Shown: positions 1 through 8,008 of the stretch, piece by piece
Layout: each line of letters opens with the position of its first letter
How positions within the stretch are numbered: the first letter of the stretch is position 1
Source: Candidatus Hydrogenedens sp.
GTDB taxonomy: Bacteria; Hydrogenedentota; Hydrogenedentia; Hydrogenedentales; Hydrogenedentaceae
Assembly (NCBI GenBank): GCA_035361075.1
Contig: DAOSBX010000052.1
Coordinates: 2,779 to 20,735 of the forward strand
DNA: 17,957 nucleotides
Reading direction: 5' to 3'
The notes under the pieces: model-generated
Seen by the model: the letters and a program-made list of their open reading frames with translations, nothing else
Databases searched by the model: none
What the model was told of the DNA's origin: nothing
Program-made: the position numbers and the translations under genes

Positions 1-156
1 GGTTTGGAAACGACTCCTTCAGATTTCAATCACATCCCTGGTGGTGCTAATGTTCTGTTCATGGATGGGCATGTGGAATTTCTTCGCTATCCATCAGAAC
101 ATCCTGCAAATCGCGTATTTGCCTCACTAATTGGGAACATCGACCAATTATTATAA
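1..156 (+). CDS. Prepilin-like H-X9-DG (DUF1559-type) protein, C-terminal fragment
   Basis: Frame 1 is open from the window edge to a TAA and encodes the last 51 residues of a protein whose start lies outside the window. It contains NHIPGGANVLFMDGHVEFLR, the C-terminal signature of the 'prepilin-type processing-associated H-X9-DG' family. Here ten residues separate the His from the DG. Full-length members have a type IV prepilin-like N-terminal helix and are thought to be exported, pseudopilin-like surface or periplasmic proteins; their exact role is not established. The tail after the motif is short (about 23 residues) and ends in DQLL. A homologous C-terminus with the same spacing lies on the other strand at the far end of the window. 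Family assignment is firm; function is not. Confidence 0.85.
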   Translation, partial: GLETTPSDFNHIPGGANVLFMDGHVEFLRYPSEHPANRVFASLIGNIDQLL

Positions 157-179
157 TTAAAACTGCATTCTAATAGAAC

Positions 180-215
180 GATGCCTACCTCCTCAGAGGT
201 AGGCATCATAATTTT
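180..215 (+). terminator. Rho-independent-type terminator after prepilin-like gene
   Basis: A perfect 12-bp stem (GATGCCTACCTC at 180-191 with GAGGTAGGCATC at 196-207) encloses the 4-nt loop CTCA and is followed by ATAATTTTAT. It lies 23 nt after the stop codon at 156 and well before the next gene. The tail has only a short T run, but stem strength and position support termination of the upstream gene. Confidence 0.85.
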
Positions 216-294
216 ATCCAATATTATTCTTTTGCAAAATTTGTGATAAAATCTATCTATGTAAAAATATCAATAAGAGATGGGATAAGAATGT

Positions 295-1236
295 ATGAGT
301 GTTACAAATAAAAGTATTGATGAAAAAGTGCATAGTATTCTTTCAGAACAAGCATTACAAATTATCAAACACCTTAACATAGGGGCGTATGTTGTCTCAC
401 CAGAACGGGAAATTTATTTATGGAACGATAAAGCCAAAGAAATAACAGGCTATAGCCAAGAGGAAGTAGAAGGGAGAAAGTGTCAAGATAATATTTTAAG
501 GCATGTAGATGACAATGGGACTGAACTGTGCATTCAAGGTTGCCCCTTATACGAAACAATTAAAGATGGGCAACTCCGTAAGGCTCGCGTTTATTTGCGA
601 CATAAGGCAGGTTTTCGAATGCCTGTAAAAGTGGAGACACTACCAATTATGGTAAACAACGAGATTAAAGGTGCTATTGAATTTTTTCAAGAGGATACTG
701 AAGAACTTAATTTATTAGAAGAACTTCGGAGAACCCGTGAAAAAGCACTCATTTGCCCTTTAACCGAGATTGGAAACCGCAGGTATACAGAACAAGTACT
801 GGAAGACCGTTTAGAAGAAATGAAGCGATTAAAAAGCAGTTTGGGATTATTCTTTATGGACATTGATGATTTTAAATGTATTAATGATACTTATGGACAT
901 CCTATTGGCGATATTGTCTTAAAGATGGTTGCCCGAACTTTAGTTAACATTATGCGACCTTACGATTTTGTAGGGCGTTGGGGTGGAGAAGAAATGGTCG
1001 CAATTATTCCTCATGTAAAACAGGAAGAATTATATCCTCTGGGAGAGCGATTTCGTAAATTAATTTCCGCAAGTAGTATCAAAACAACACAAGGCAGGTT
1101 AAATGTTACCGTATCTATCGGAGCTACCATCTCCAACGAAAATGATACCATCCAATCTATTATTGAACGGGCTGACCAGATGATGTATATAAGTAAAAGG
1201 GAGGGTAAAAACCGCGTTACAGTCTACAACGGGTAA
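295..1236 (+). CDS. PAS-GGDEF diguanylate cyclase
   Basis: A 313-residue soluble protein with no signal peptide or membrane helix. An N-terminal PAS domain (about 20-135) is followed by a short helical linker and a GGDEF domain (about 150-312) that would make cyclic di-GMP from two GTP. The active-site motif is GGEEM (230-234), with Met where Phe is usual. Asp189 and Asp191 in FFMDIDDFK are the expected metal site. RPYD at 221-224, five residues before GGEEM, matches the inhibitory I-site RxxD, so product feedback is likely. The usual DPLTGLxNRR entry motif reads CPLTEIGNRR. The PAS domain carries Cys63, Cys79 and Cys83. The ATG at 295 is chosen for correct PAS length; only a weak GGGA precedes it. 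A poor promoter candidate (TTGCAA at 232, TATCTA at 254) lies upstream. The gene converges on hldE with 22 bp between them. Confidence 0.9.
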   Translation: MSVTNKSIDEKVHSILSEQALQIIKHLNIGAYVVSPEREIYLWNDKAKEITGYSQEEVEGRKCQDNILRHVDDNGTELCIQGCPLYETIKDGQLRKARVYLRHKAGFRMPVKVETLPIMVNNEIKGAIEFFQEDTEELNLLEELRRTREKALICPLTEIGNRRYTEQVLEDRLEEMKRLKSSLGLFFMDIDDFKCINDTYGHPIGDIVLKMVARTLVNIMRPYDFVGRWGGEEMVAIIPHVKQEELYPLGERFRKLISASSIKTTQGRLNVTVSIGATISNENDTIQSIIERADQMMYISKREGKNRVTVYNG

Positions 1237-1258
1237 AACAGCTTCTATAAAAAATTAC

Positions 1259-2725
1259 TTATCCGTTCTTTACTTTATGAATAATGTCTGTTGTAGAGTG
1301 TCCTTCAACACCAGGAATAATAGCAATACGACCACCGTAACTTTCTACAAAACGCCTTTCTGGCTGAACTAACGTATCCAGAGTATAATCACCACCTTTA
1401 GCATATACATCTGGACGCAATTGCTTTATAATTGATAATGGCGATTTTTCATCGAACAAAATAATGTAATCAACACATTCCAAAGCGGAAAGAACCAAGG
1501 CACGATTCTGTTCATTAATTACAGGTCTACCCTGACCTTTGATTTGGCGAACAGAGCGGTCACTATTTAGCCCAACAATTAGCACATCACCTTCACTCTT
1601 TGCTCGCATAAGATACGTAATATGACCCACATGCAAAATATCAAAACAGCCATTGGTCCAAACAACCTTCTTGCCCTGCTCCTTTAATTGCTGAACTATT
1701 TTCTTCAATTGTTGGAGCGTTTTTAACTTAAACGGTCCACCCATACTTTTAAGGGCTTGCTCTACCTCCTCTCGCGATACAGTAACAACACCATGCTGAG
1801 CAACTGCAACACCTGCCGCAGTATTACCAAGAACCGCAGAATCACGATACGACCCACCCGCAACTAACGTTAGAGTTACCATGGCTGTTACTGTATCCCC
1901 TGCCCCTGTAACATCTATAACCTGCACCGGAGATATAGGCACATCTTCAATTCGACCATCTTCATAAAAAATAGTAATGCCTTCAGGACCTCGTGTAATC
2001 ATTGCATTACGAGCCGATTTTAGTAGGGCTCTCCCTGCTTTCTTCAACGTTTCATAATCAGTAACCTCAATCCCTGTTGCAATCCCTGCTTCTTTATCAT
2101 TTGGCAAGACAACATCAAATCCCTTAAATATATTTGCTCGTGCCCGTGAATCTGCAACAGTAATAAGACGGTATTTCTTTGCACACTCATTTATAACATC
2201 AATGACCTTAGGCGTTATTACCGAAGAAACCTGGTCTCCTACCATAATCGCATCTACTTTTTTTGCTACTTTATATATATTTTTTATAATTTGCTCTTCG
2301 ACCTTCCCAGAAATGGGCTTCGGTCGTGGGGTATCCGTACGAAGAACCTCTTGCGTCGGGATGTTATGTCCACCAGCACGAAGTTTCCCATACGTATTTG
2401 TAGGTCGCGTAGGGTCAACAACAAGGTAATCTATATTAACCTGCCGTTGACGAAACTCCTTCTTCAGTATCTCCGCATTTGAATCAGCACCAATAACACC
2501 TACCATATAAACTGTCGCTCCTAATGCAGACGCATTGCATCCAGCATTACCAGCAGCTCCAGGATTATAACGACGCTCTAATACCTCCAATACAGGAATA
2601 GGTGCTTCAAGACTAACCTCAGTTACCTTCCCATAAACGTTCTCATCTAAATAAATATCACCTATAGCTAAAATACGAACTTTATCAAATTTTGACAGAA
2701 TATGAAGATAGTTTTTTATTTCCAT
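1259..2725 (-). CDS. hldE: Bifunctional heptose 7-phosphate kinase / heptose 1-phosphate adenylyltransferase
   Basis: A 488-residue cytoplasmic protein matching full-length HldE (RfaE). Residues about 1-325 form a PfkB/ribokinase-type kinase that phosphorylates D-glycero-D-manno-heptose 7-phosphate at C1; DVTGAGDT (271-278) holds the catalytic Asp and anion hole, and NPGAAGNAG (54-62) is a substrate-side Gly-rich motif. Residues about 355-488 form a nucleotidyltransferase that makes ADP-heptose, with TNGCFDILHVGH (357-368) including the HxGH motif, then GLNSD, KGGDY and a C-terminal HSTTDII. ADP-heptose builds the lipopolysaccharide inner core, so this implies an outer membrane. An in-frame start exists at 2767, but the ATG at 2725 is preferred because AAGGGTG lies six bases upstream and the protein then begins like the family. 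The gene diverges from groEL and shares its upstream region. No other LPS genes are in the window. Confidence 0.93.
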   Translation of the reverse strand: MEIKNYLHILSKFDKVRILAIGDIYLDENVYGKVTEVSLEAPIPVLEVLERRYNPGAAGNAGCNASALGATVYMVGVIGADSNAEILKKEFRQRQVNIDYLVVDPTRPTNTYGKLRAGGHNIPTQEVLRTDTPRPKPISGKVEEQIIKNIYKVAKKVDAIMVGDQVSSVITPKVIDVINECAKKYRLITVADSRARANIFKGFDVVLPNDKEAGIATGIEVTDYETLKKAGRALLKSARNAMITRGPEGITIFYEDGRIEDVPISPVQVIDVTGAGDTVTAMVTLTLVAGGSYRDSAVLGNTAAGVAVAQHGVVTVSREEVEQALKSMGGPFKLKTLQQLKKIVQQLKEQGKKVVWTNGCFDILHVGHITYLMRAKSEGDVLIVGLNSDRSVRQIKGQGRPVINEQNRALVLSALECVDYIILFDEKSPLSIIKQLRPDVYAKGGDYTLDTLVQPERRFVESYGGRIAIIPGVEGHSTTDIIHKVKNG

Positions 2726-2818
2726 ATTTTTCACCCTTAACCCATAAATGTTTAGTTTAAAACACAATGAATTCTATTTCAAACGCAATACAAAGTTCAA
2801 TCTTGAATCTTCTGTCAT

Positions 2819-2854
2819 ACAAGTCAGATAAGTCGGGCAGGTCGAATAAATTGG
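2819..2854. repeat. Degenerate 9-bp tandem repeat between hldE and groEL
   Basis: Four consecutive 9-mers share one pattern: ACAAGTCAG, ATAAGTCGG, GCAGGTCGA, ATAAATTGG. The common core is roughly RYARGTCRG, with the last unit most decayed. A partial unit (TTCTGTCAT) may precede it. The array lies between the hldE start and the groEL promoter, so it could be a repeated protein-binding site or a relic of a dispersed microsatellite-like family. Function is unknown. Confidence 0.5.
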
Positions 2855-2880
2855 ACTTAAAAGGAAGTCCTCATTTTTGT
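2853..2880 (+). other. Small hairpin with T-rich tail upstream of groEL promoter
   Basis: GGACTT (2853-2858) pairs with AAGTCC (2865-2870) around the 6-nt loop AAAAGG, followed by TCATTTTTGT. On the + strand this looks like a weak terminator, yet no + strand gene precedes it; the hldE start is on the other strand. It could end antisense or pervasive transcription before the groEL promoter, or be incidental. Confidence 0.35.
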
Positions 2881-2893
2881 CAGTAAAATTTAT

Positions 2894-2922
2894 TTGAAAA
2901 ACGATTATATATATGATATGAT
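2894..2922 (+). promoter_or_regulatory. groEL promoter (sigma70-type)
   Basis: TTGAAA at 2894-2899 and TATGAT at 2917-2922 are separated by exactly 17 bp, each one mismatch from the -35 and -10 consensus. The predicted transcription start, near 2929, falls inside the CIRCE at 2924-2950, the usual geometry for HrcA blocking RNA polymerase. Confidence 0.8.
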
Positions 2923-2923
2923 A

Positions 2924-2950
2924 TTAGCACTCACTTATTGTGAGTGCTAA
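2924..2950 (+). promoter_or_regulatory. CIRCE operator (HrcA binding site) of groEL
   Basis: TTAGCACTC - 9 nt - GAGTGCTAA is a perfect match to the CIRCE consensus. It begins two bases after the -10 hexamer and 86 bp before the groEL start codon. HrcA, encoded at 11937-12995, is expected to bind here and be released under heat stress. Confidence 0.97.
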
Positions 2951-3035
2951 CAGAAAAAGAATTTTTTCTTGTAAAAAAATAACTAAATATTTAACATCCT
3001 CAATTTTAACCATAATTAAGGAGGAGGATAATTTT

Positions 3036-4655
3036 ATGGCAAAACAACTTCTTTTCGGCGAAGAAGCACGTGAAGCGTTAATCAAAGGCGTCGACATGCT
3101 TGCGGATGCAGTGAAAGCAACATTGGGTCCGCGTGGCAGAAATGTTTTATTAGAAAAAACATACGGTTCGCCATCATTAACCAAAGACGGTGTAACAGTA
3201 GCAAAAGAAATCGATTTAAAAGACCCATTCGAGAACATGGGTGCTCGCATGCTTCGTGAGGCGGCAAGTAAAACGAATGACACTGCTGGCGATGGAACAA
3301 CCACAGCAACAGTCCTTGCACAAGCCATGGTTCATGAAGGGCTACGACTTGTTACTGCTGGAGCCAACCCGATGGCTCTAAAACGTGGCATGGATAAAGC
3401 CACAGATGAAATTGTCAAGGCAATTGCAAATATGAGTAAAAAAGTTCGCAGTTCAGATGAAATTTTTCAGGTGGCAGCAGTTTCGGCGAATGGCGACAAA
3501 GAAATAGGTAAATTTATTGCAGACGCAATCGACAAAGTAGGTAATGATGGCGTCATTACTGTCGAGAAAGGCAAAGGCTTAAAGACGGAAATCGAAATTG
3601 TTGATGGTATGCAATTTGACCGCGGTTACCTTTCTCCCTATTTTGTAACCGACCCTAATAACATGACTGCAGTTCTCGAAGATTGTTATATCTTATGTCA
3701 TGAAAAGAAAATTAGCAATATCCACGAACTCTTACCTTTGCTCCAAAAGTTGGCTCAAACAGGTAAACCGATGCTCATCATTGCAGAGGACATCGAAGGC
3801 GAGGCATTGGCAACCCTTGTTGTTAACAAACTTCGTGGAATACTTAAAGTTGCCGCTGTAAAAGCACCAGCCTTTGGTGACCGTAGAAAAGAAATTTTAA
3901 GAGACATTTCTATTTTAACTGGTGGACAATTCTTCTCAGAAGATTTAGGAATAAAATTAGAAAATATTACCCTCGACCAATTAGGGAAAGCAAAACGAGT
4001 TGAGATTACAAAAGATTATACAACGATTATTGATGGTGCTGGCAAGAAAAAAGATATTCAGGCTCGTTGCGAACAAATACGTCGCCAAATTGAAGAGACG
4101 ACATCCGAATACGACCGTGAAAAATTACAAGAACGTTTAGCTAAATTAGCAGGTGGAGTTGCAGTCATTCGCGTCGGTGCACCTACAGAAACAGAATTAA
4201 AAGAGAAAAAAGACAGAACAGATGACGCATTGAACGCAACTCGTGCCGCTATTGAAGAAGGATTTGTCGCTGGCGGTGGTGTGGCTTTATTACGTGCCCG
4301 CAAAGTCTTAGATAACCTAAAACTAAAAGGTGACGAAGGTTTAGGCGTAGCCCTGATTAAAAAAGCATGTGCTGTCCCATTAATTCAGATTGCTGAAAAC
4401 GCAGGATTAAACGGCGAATTAATCTCTGCTAAATTGGAAGAAGAAAAAGAAAATATCGGATTGAACGCCGAAACAGGCAATGTTGAAGACCTTGTTAAAT
4501 CTGGTATCATTGACCCAGCAAAGGTTATTCGCTGTGCCTTACAGAATGCAGTCAGCGTTGCAAGTATGATTATTACAACAGAGTGTCTAATTGCAGATCT
4601 TCCAGAAAAGACAAACGAAAAAGGTGGAGAGCACAAGCATCATCACCATTACTAA
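3036..4655 (+). CDS. groEL: Chaperonin GroEL (60 kDa), without adjacent groES
   Basis: A 539-residue chaperonin subunit that folds proteins inside a double-ring ATPase cage in the cytoplasm. It is collinear with E. coli GroEL: GDGTTTATV at 85-93 is the ATP site, and VDGMQFDRGYLSPYF, the paired Leu residues of ELLPLL and EALATLVVNKLRG preserve the apical residues that bind substrate and GroES. DRTDDALNATRAA carries the hydrolytic Asp region. The C-terminus is unusual: instead of Gly-Gly-Met repeats it ends GGEHKHHHHY. The ATG at 3036 is preferred over an upstream in-frame start inside the CIRCE, because AAGGAGGAGG lies about nine bases before it and the protein then begins MAKQLLFGEE like the family. 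No groES lies upstream or anywhere in the window. Expression is expected to be heat-inducible through the CIRCE. Confidence 0.97.
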   Translation: MAKQLLFGEEAREALIKGVDMLADAVKATLGPRGRNVLLEKTYGSPSLTKDGVTVAKEIDLKDPFENMGARMLREAASKTNDTAGDGTTTATVLAQAMVHEGLRLVTAGANPMALKRGMDKATDEIVKAIANMSKKVRSSDEIFQVAAVSANGDKEIGKFIADAIDKVGNDGVITVEKGKGLKTEIEIVDGMQFDRGYLSPYFVTDPNNMTAVLEDCYILCHEKKISNIHELLPLLQKLAQTGKPMLIIAEDIEGEALATLVVNKLRGILKVAAVKAPAFGDRRKEILRDISILTGGQFFSEDLGIKLENITLDQLGKAKRVEITKDYTTIIDGAGKKKDIQARCEQIRRQIEETTSEYDREKLQERLAKLAGGVAVIRVGAPTETELKEKKDRTDDALNATRAAIEEGFVAGGGVALLRARKVLDNLKLKGDEGLGVALIKKACAVPLIQIAENAGLNGELISAKLEEEKENIGLNAETGNVEDLVKSGIIDPAKVIRCALQNAVSVASMIITTECLIADLPEKTNEKGGEHKHHHHY

Positions 4656-4680
4656 ACAGGACATAGAATATAAAAAATCA

Positions 4681-4714
4681 GAAGGGAAGAAATATTTTCT
4701 TCCCTTCTTTCTTT
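4681..4714. terminator. Bidirectional terminator between groEL and the GH38 gene
   Basis: GAAGGGAAGAAA (4681-4692) pairs perfectly with TTTCTTCCCTTC (4696-4707) around a 3-nt loop. On the + strand it is followed by TTCTTTCTTT. On the - strand it is followed by TGATTTTTTA. It sits 25 nt after the groEL stop and about 50 nt after the GH38 stop, so it serves both convergent genes. Confidence 0.9.
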
Positions 4715-4759
4715 ATAAATAGACAGATACAATCTCAATCAGCAATACAAACAACCCTT

Positions 4760-7558
4760 TTATATCACAAATTTAACCGTAACTATCTTTTTGGGGTTGC
4801 ATTGTATTTTTATTGTATTCTCCGAAGATATGTCTAATTTTTGTATCACAATTTCCTCAAGATTTACCTCATATGCTTCGTTAATGTTTATACCATACCT
4901 GAGAGTGGCTTCGATAGGTTCCGTTGAAGGATTATAAAATCTAAGAATATAACCTGTTTTATCCTCTGCAATTTTCAATGCAGACATTGTTATTATGTCT
5001 GGTTCTATTTTCAGCAAAGACAGAGTCTGTGGCAAAGTCCCTTTAGAACAACCTGCCTGTACAGGTTGCAAGGGCGAACAGACCGCCTCTGTCTCTTGCA
5101 TAACACACCCTTTAATAGTTCCCCCCGCATGTGGATAAATTCTAAAATGAAATTCATGTTCACCAGGGCATTGAGCTAACACCATTTCTGGATGCGACTC
5201 CCAATTTTTTGCCACAGTCGCTAAATGAACTGTATATGCCCGTAGCAATGTGATGTAGACGGTTCGAGTCAGGTCGCGAGAAACTTCGTATTCACGTAAT
5301 CCATCATTTATAATTGCCAATCCGCCCCAAGTATCATCTAAATCAATAAAGCGGTATTGTGGAAAGGTTGCATTAGTAGTATGTTTCCATGGATTATCGG
5401 GTCCAGGGACGATTTCACGGTCTAAAATATCAAACGCCGATTCGACTCGAGCAACATCCGTATCAATGTTTGTTGGAAAAGCAATACGTAAGCGGTGGTC
5501 ACGTGCATTATTAACAAGTTTTACCACGAGTTCCAATGAACGGGACAGATATTTTAAGGTAACAAACATTTGAACTGGTATATTTATTTGACGGATACTT
5601 CGACGTGCGTTATTCCCAACACCATCAAGACGGTCACACAAATCATCATTTGAAGCCACCATTTGTGCTGGCACCAACATCTCATATTCTATCTTATAAG
5701 TAGCAGAAAATGGACCATCATCAACAAGGGCTATCTTTTTAGGGAAAGGGCGACTATCAATAACTTCATTATTTGCAGGTGGTATATGCATCCATGCGTG
5801 CCCAACTTCACCATCATCTACAAGATAACCAAGTCCACAATATATCTTTTCAGAAGGCTTATGGAATATATCAAAAGTCCCGTCATCACGAATAGCAACC
5901 CGCATATATTGATTTTCCATCACACGGTCACTGGTAAGTAATGAACCACGTGAGAATGACTTACCATATTTCACACGATATGATGTATATCCCAAGGCTG
6001 GCACCTTTGAACAATTAAACGAAACATAATAACGACGAACATTTAAAACATACTTTGCATCTTCAAGGTGGGTTACAACAGATTGCCCTATCTCCTGAGA
6101 ATGTAATTGCAGAGGAACCTCCTCACCTGTATCTGTGTTTTCTAAGGCAAATTCACTAATCCGTTCCGTTTTTGGCAATTCGATAACAGCAGTAACAGTC
6201 TCTTCCCTCTCTTGAGGAAGAGGGTTATATATAGTAATGAGTACCGCATCCTCTTTTTCATTAGAAAAATCTATATTTTTTTGACAATGTGCGATTGCTC
6301 TACGTAGAACGCTACGGGATATTTCCTGAACTTGACGTAAACGATGTAATGTGTCTTGCTCAATAATATCAACACCAGAACCAGAAATAGTATCATGTGC
6401 ATGAGACCGAAGCAATTCTCTCCATGCGAGTTTTAAAATTTCTCCTGGATATTCCATACCGAAGCAAGCACCCAAAACAGCAAGGGGTTCTGCTAACCGC
6501 TGAAGTTTACATTCCGCATGATAGTTTGCTTGTTTTACACGCGTACGACTCGAAAGAACGTCACTATATAGATGATAAATTCGGGGCATGGGTTTCGGCG
6601 TACGTCGTTCCCCATAAAGGGTTGGTAGTTCTATTTCGTTTGCTTCCTTCAACACCTGTTCCGCATATTCATGATAATCAGAATGTTTAACAATATGTCC
6701 GTCAAGCACTTCCTGAGTTTCACGAATAAGGCATATTTCTAATTCGTCTGGGACACTACTATCATGCCCCATCATAAAGGCAATGTGCCGAGTTTTACTA
6801 ACTTCACACTCAGATTTAAATAATTTTTTAACGCATTCCTTTAATAAAGTTTCATTAAATTTCTTCACAGGTTGTAGCAACACAAAGTGTTCATACTGGG
6901 ATGCTTTGTCGGCAAGTCGGAAAGGGATTCCCCCCTTCTCCCACGACCAGACACGTTCATTGGGTCCCATCTCATAAACCACGGTGCGATATACTTGATG
7001 ATAAAAATTATACCTCGCCTGACTACTCATCTGGCTGGCTAATATCTTTGTTCCATCGGCACCTACCCACCAAAATTCATTTGGCACTTCCTCATGGCTA
7101 ACTCCGTGATAAAACAGGGCTATATGTATTCCAAAACCTTTATAAATCTGTGGTAATTGAGATATCTGCCCATACGAAAATGGGGTGTGCCCAACTTTCA
7201 TAACCTTACCATATTCCTTTGCTATCACATGTCCAAAAAGCAAATTTCGGATTATAGATTCACTTCCTACCTGAAAACATTCTGGACAGGTATACCACGG
7301 TCCTATAAGTAGCCTACCCAATTTAACCTGTTTCTCAATTCGTTCTCGTTCACCCGGAAATACCTCTAAATAATCCTCCACTGGAACAACCTGACTATCT
7401 AACACAAATGCCCTATATTCTTCATGTTTTTCAAGAATATCCAGAAGTTTGCGGAAAAATTCTATCAACTGCATCCTTGTCTCTTGAAATGAATATAACC
7501 ACTCCCGATCCCAATGGGTGTTTGAAATAAAATGGACATATTTCTTTTCTTTTCTCAT
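4760..7558 (-). CDS. GH38 alpha-mannosidase-like protein with altered nucleophile motif
   Basis: A 932-residue protein without signal peptide, so probably cytoplasmic. It has GH38 architecture: catalytic domain (about 8-300), central helical domain holding HAHDTISG (386-393), and a beta-rich C-terminal region. Zinc-ligand candidates His15 and Asp17 (HWDREW) and His388 are present, as is MGHDS (263-267) near the usual acid/base Asp. The family motif P-D-x-F-G-H, whose Asp is both nucleophile and zinc ligand, aligns with PFSYGQ (126-131); Phe127 takes the Asp place. The surrounding stretch (RNLLFGH before, QLPQI and GFGI after) aligns well, so this is not an obvious misalignment or frameshift. 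The protein may be inactive, use another residue or belong to a divergent subfamily; the substrate cannot be told. AAGGAG lies seven bases before the ATG. It follows fdxA by 48 bp and may be the last gene of the hrcA-dnaJ transcript. Confidence 0.82.
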   Translation of the reverse strand: MRKEKKYVHFISNTHWDREWLYSFQETRMQLIEFFRKLLDILEKHEEYRAFVLDSQVVPVEDYLEVFPGERERIEKQVKLGRLLIGPWYTCPECFQVGSESIIRNLLFGHVIAKEYGKVMKVGHTPFSYGQISQLPQIYKGFGIHIALFYHGVSHEEVPNEFWWVGADGTKILASQMSSQARYNFYHQVYRTVVYEMGPNERVWSWEKGGIPFRLADKASQYEHFVLLQPVKKFNETLLKECVKKLFKSECEVSKTRHIAFMMGHDSSVPDELEICLIRETQEVLDGHIVKHSDYHEYAEQVLKEANEIELPTLYGERRTPKPMPRIYHLYSDVLSSRTRVKQANYHAECKLQRLAEPLAVLGACFGMEYPGEILKLAWRELLRSHAHDTISGSGVDIIEQDTLHRLRQVQEISRSVLRRAIAHCQKNIDFSNEKEDAVLITIYNPLPQEREETVTAVIELPKTERISEFALENTDTGEEVPLQLHSQEIGQSVVTHLEDAKYVLNVRRYYVSFNCSKVPALGYTSYRVKYGKSFSRGSLLTSDRVMENQYMRVAIRDDGTFDIFHKPSEKIYCGLGYLVDDGEVGHAWMHIPPANNEVIDSRPFPKKIALVDDGPFSATYKIEYEMLVPAQMVASNDDLCDRLDGVGNNARRSIRQINIPVQMFVTLKYLSRSLELVVKLVNNARDHRLRIAFPTNIDTDVARVESAFDILDREIVPGPDNPWKHTTNATFPQYRFIDLDDTWGGLAIINDGLREYEVSRDLTRTVYITLLRAYTVHLATVAKNWESHPEMVLAQCPGEHEFHFRIYPHAGGTIKGCVMQETEAVCSPLQPVQAGCSKGTLPQTLSLLKIEPDIITMSALKIAEDKTGYILRFYNPSTEPIEATLRYGININEAYEVNLEEIVIQKLDISSENTIKIQCNPKKIVTVKFVI

Positions 7559-7606
7559 CGTAGGACTCCTTCTGTTTGGTTTTCTTATTACAATTTCAAT
7601 TATTTT

Positions 7607-7948
7607 TTAATTTCCAGTACCTGGGGTCGGGTCAAACAGATGCCGTTTTACAGTTATAGTCCGAAAATTTTCAGAGTCAGGAGAGGTCGGCTTGCTATTT
7701 CTTATTACGGGCAAGAGTTTTGAATATTTTGCATTAAGTTGTATATATTCCTTCCATATCTCAGGTACTTCATCCACAGAATATATAGCGCGGACAGGGC
7801 ATTCATCTACACACACAGCACAATCAATACATTCATCAGGGTCAATTACAAGCATATTTTTCCCCTCATGGAAACATGCCACTGGGCATACCTCCACACA
7901 ATTCGTATACTTGCAATTAATACATGGTTCACAGACAACAAAAGCCAT
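7607..7948 (-). CDS. fdxA: Seven-iron ferredoxin [3Fe-4S][4Fe-4S]
   Basis: A 113-residue cytoplasmic electron carrier closely resembling Azotobacter vinelandii ferredoxin I. Counting from Ala after Met removal, Cys8, Cys16 and Cys49 fit the [3Fe-4S] cluster, and Cys20, Cys39, Cys42 and Cys45 fit the [4Fe-4S] cluster; Cys11 and Cys24 are also conserved. The motifs read CKYTNCVEVCP and ECIDCAVCVDECP. An extra Cys at position 5 replaces the usual Thr region. The tail (about 60-113) keeps the FdI-like EYIQLNA segment, then diverges into a Pro/Ser-rich end. GAAGGGATG precedes the ATG. It lies 60 bp after dnaJ and 48 bp before the GH38 gene on the same strand. Nothing here identifies its redox partner. 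Assignment as a 7Fe ferredoxin is firm; the symbol follows common usage. Confidence 0.93.
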   Translation of the reverse strand: MAFVVCEPCINCKYTNCVEVCPVACFHEGKNMLVIDPDECIDCAVCVDECPVRAIYSVDEVPEIWKEYIQLNAKYSKLLPVIRNSKPTSPDSENFRTITVKRHLFDPTPGTGN

Positions 7949-8008
7949 CTTTCATCCCTTCTTCGGTTCATCGCCACCTTAATAAATAGAATAATAAATT
8001 ATAAGCCC

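Noticed and set aside
2726..2767. In-frame extension of hldE to 2767
   Set aside because: The internal ATG at 2725 has AAGGGTG at good spacing and matches the usual start of the kinase domain.
2940..3035. In-frame N-terminal extension of groEL starting inside the CIRCE
   Set aside because: The extension lacks family similarity; the ATG at 3036 has a strong AAGGAGGAGG and gives the standard N-terminus.
2924..3328. 134-residue open frame on the - strand across the 5' end of groEL
   Set aside because: It is antisense to clearly coding groEL, begins without a ribosome site and has a low-complexity Ser/Ala composition typical of a shadow frame.
4058..4636. Antisense open frames in groEL
   Set aside because: Compositional shadows of the groEL reading frame with no ribosome sites or recognisable domains.
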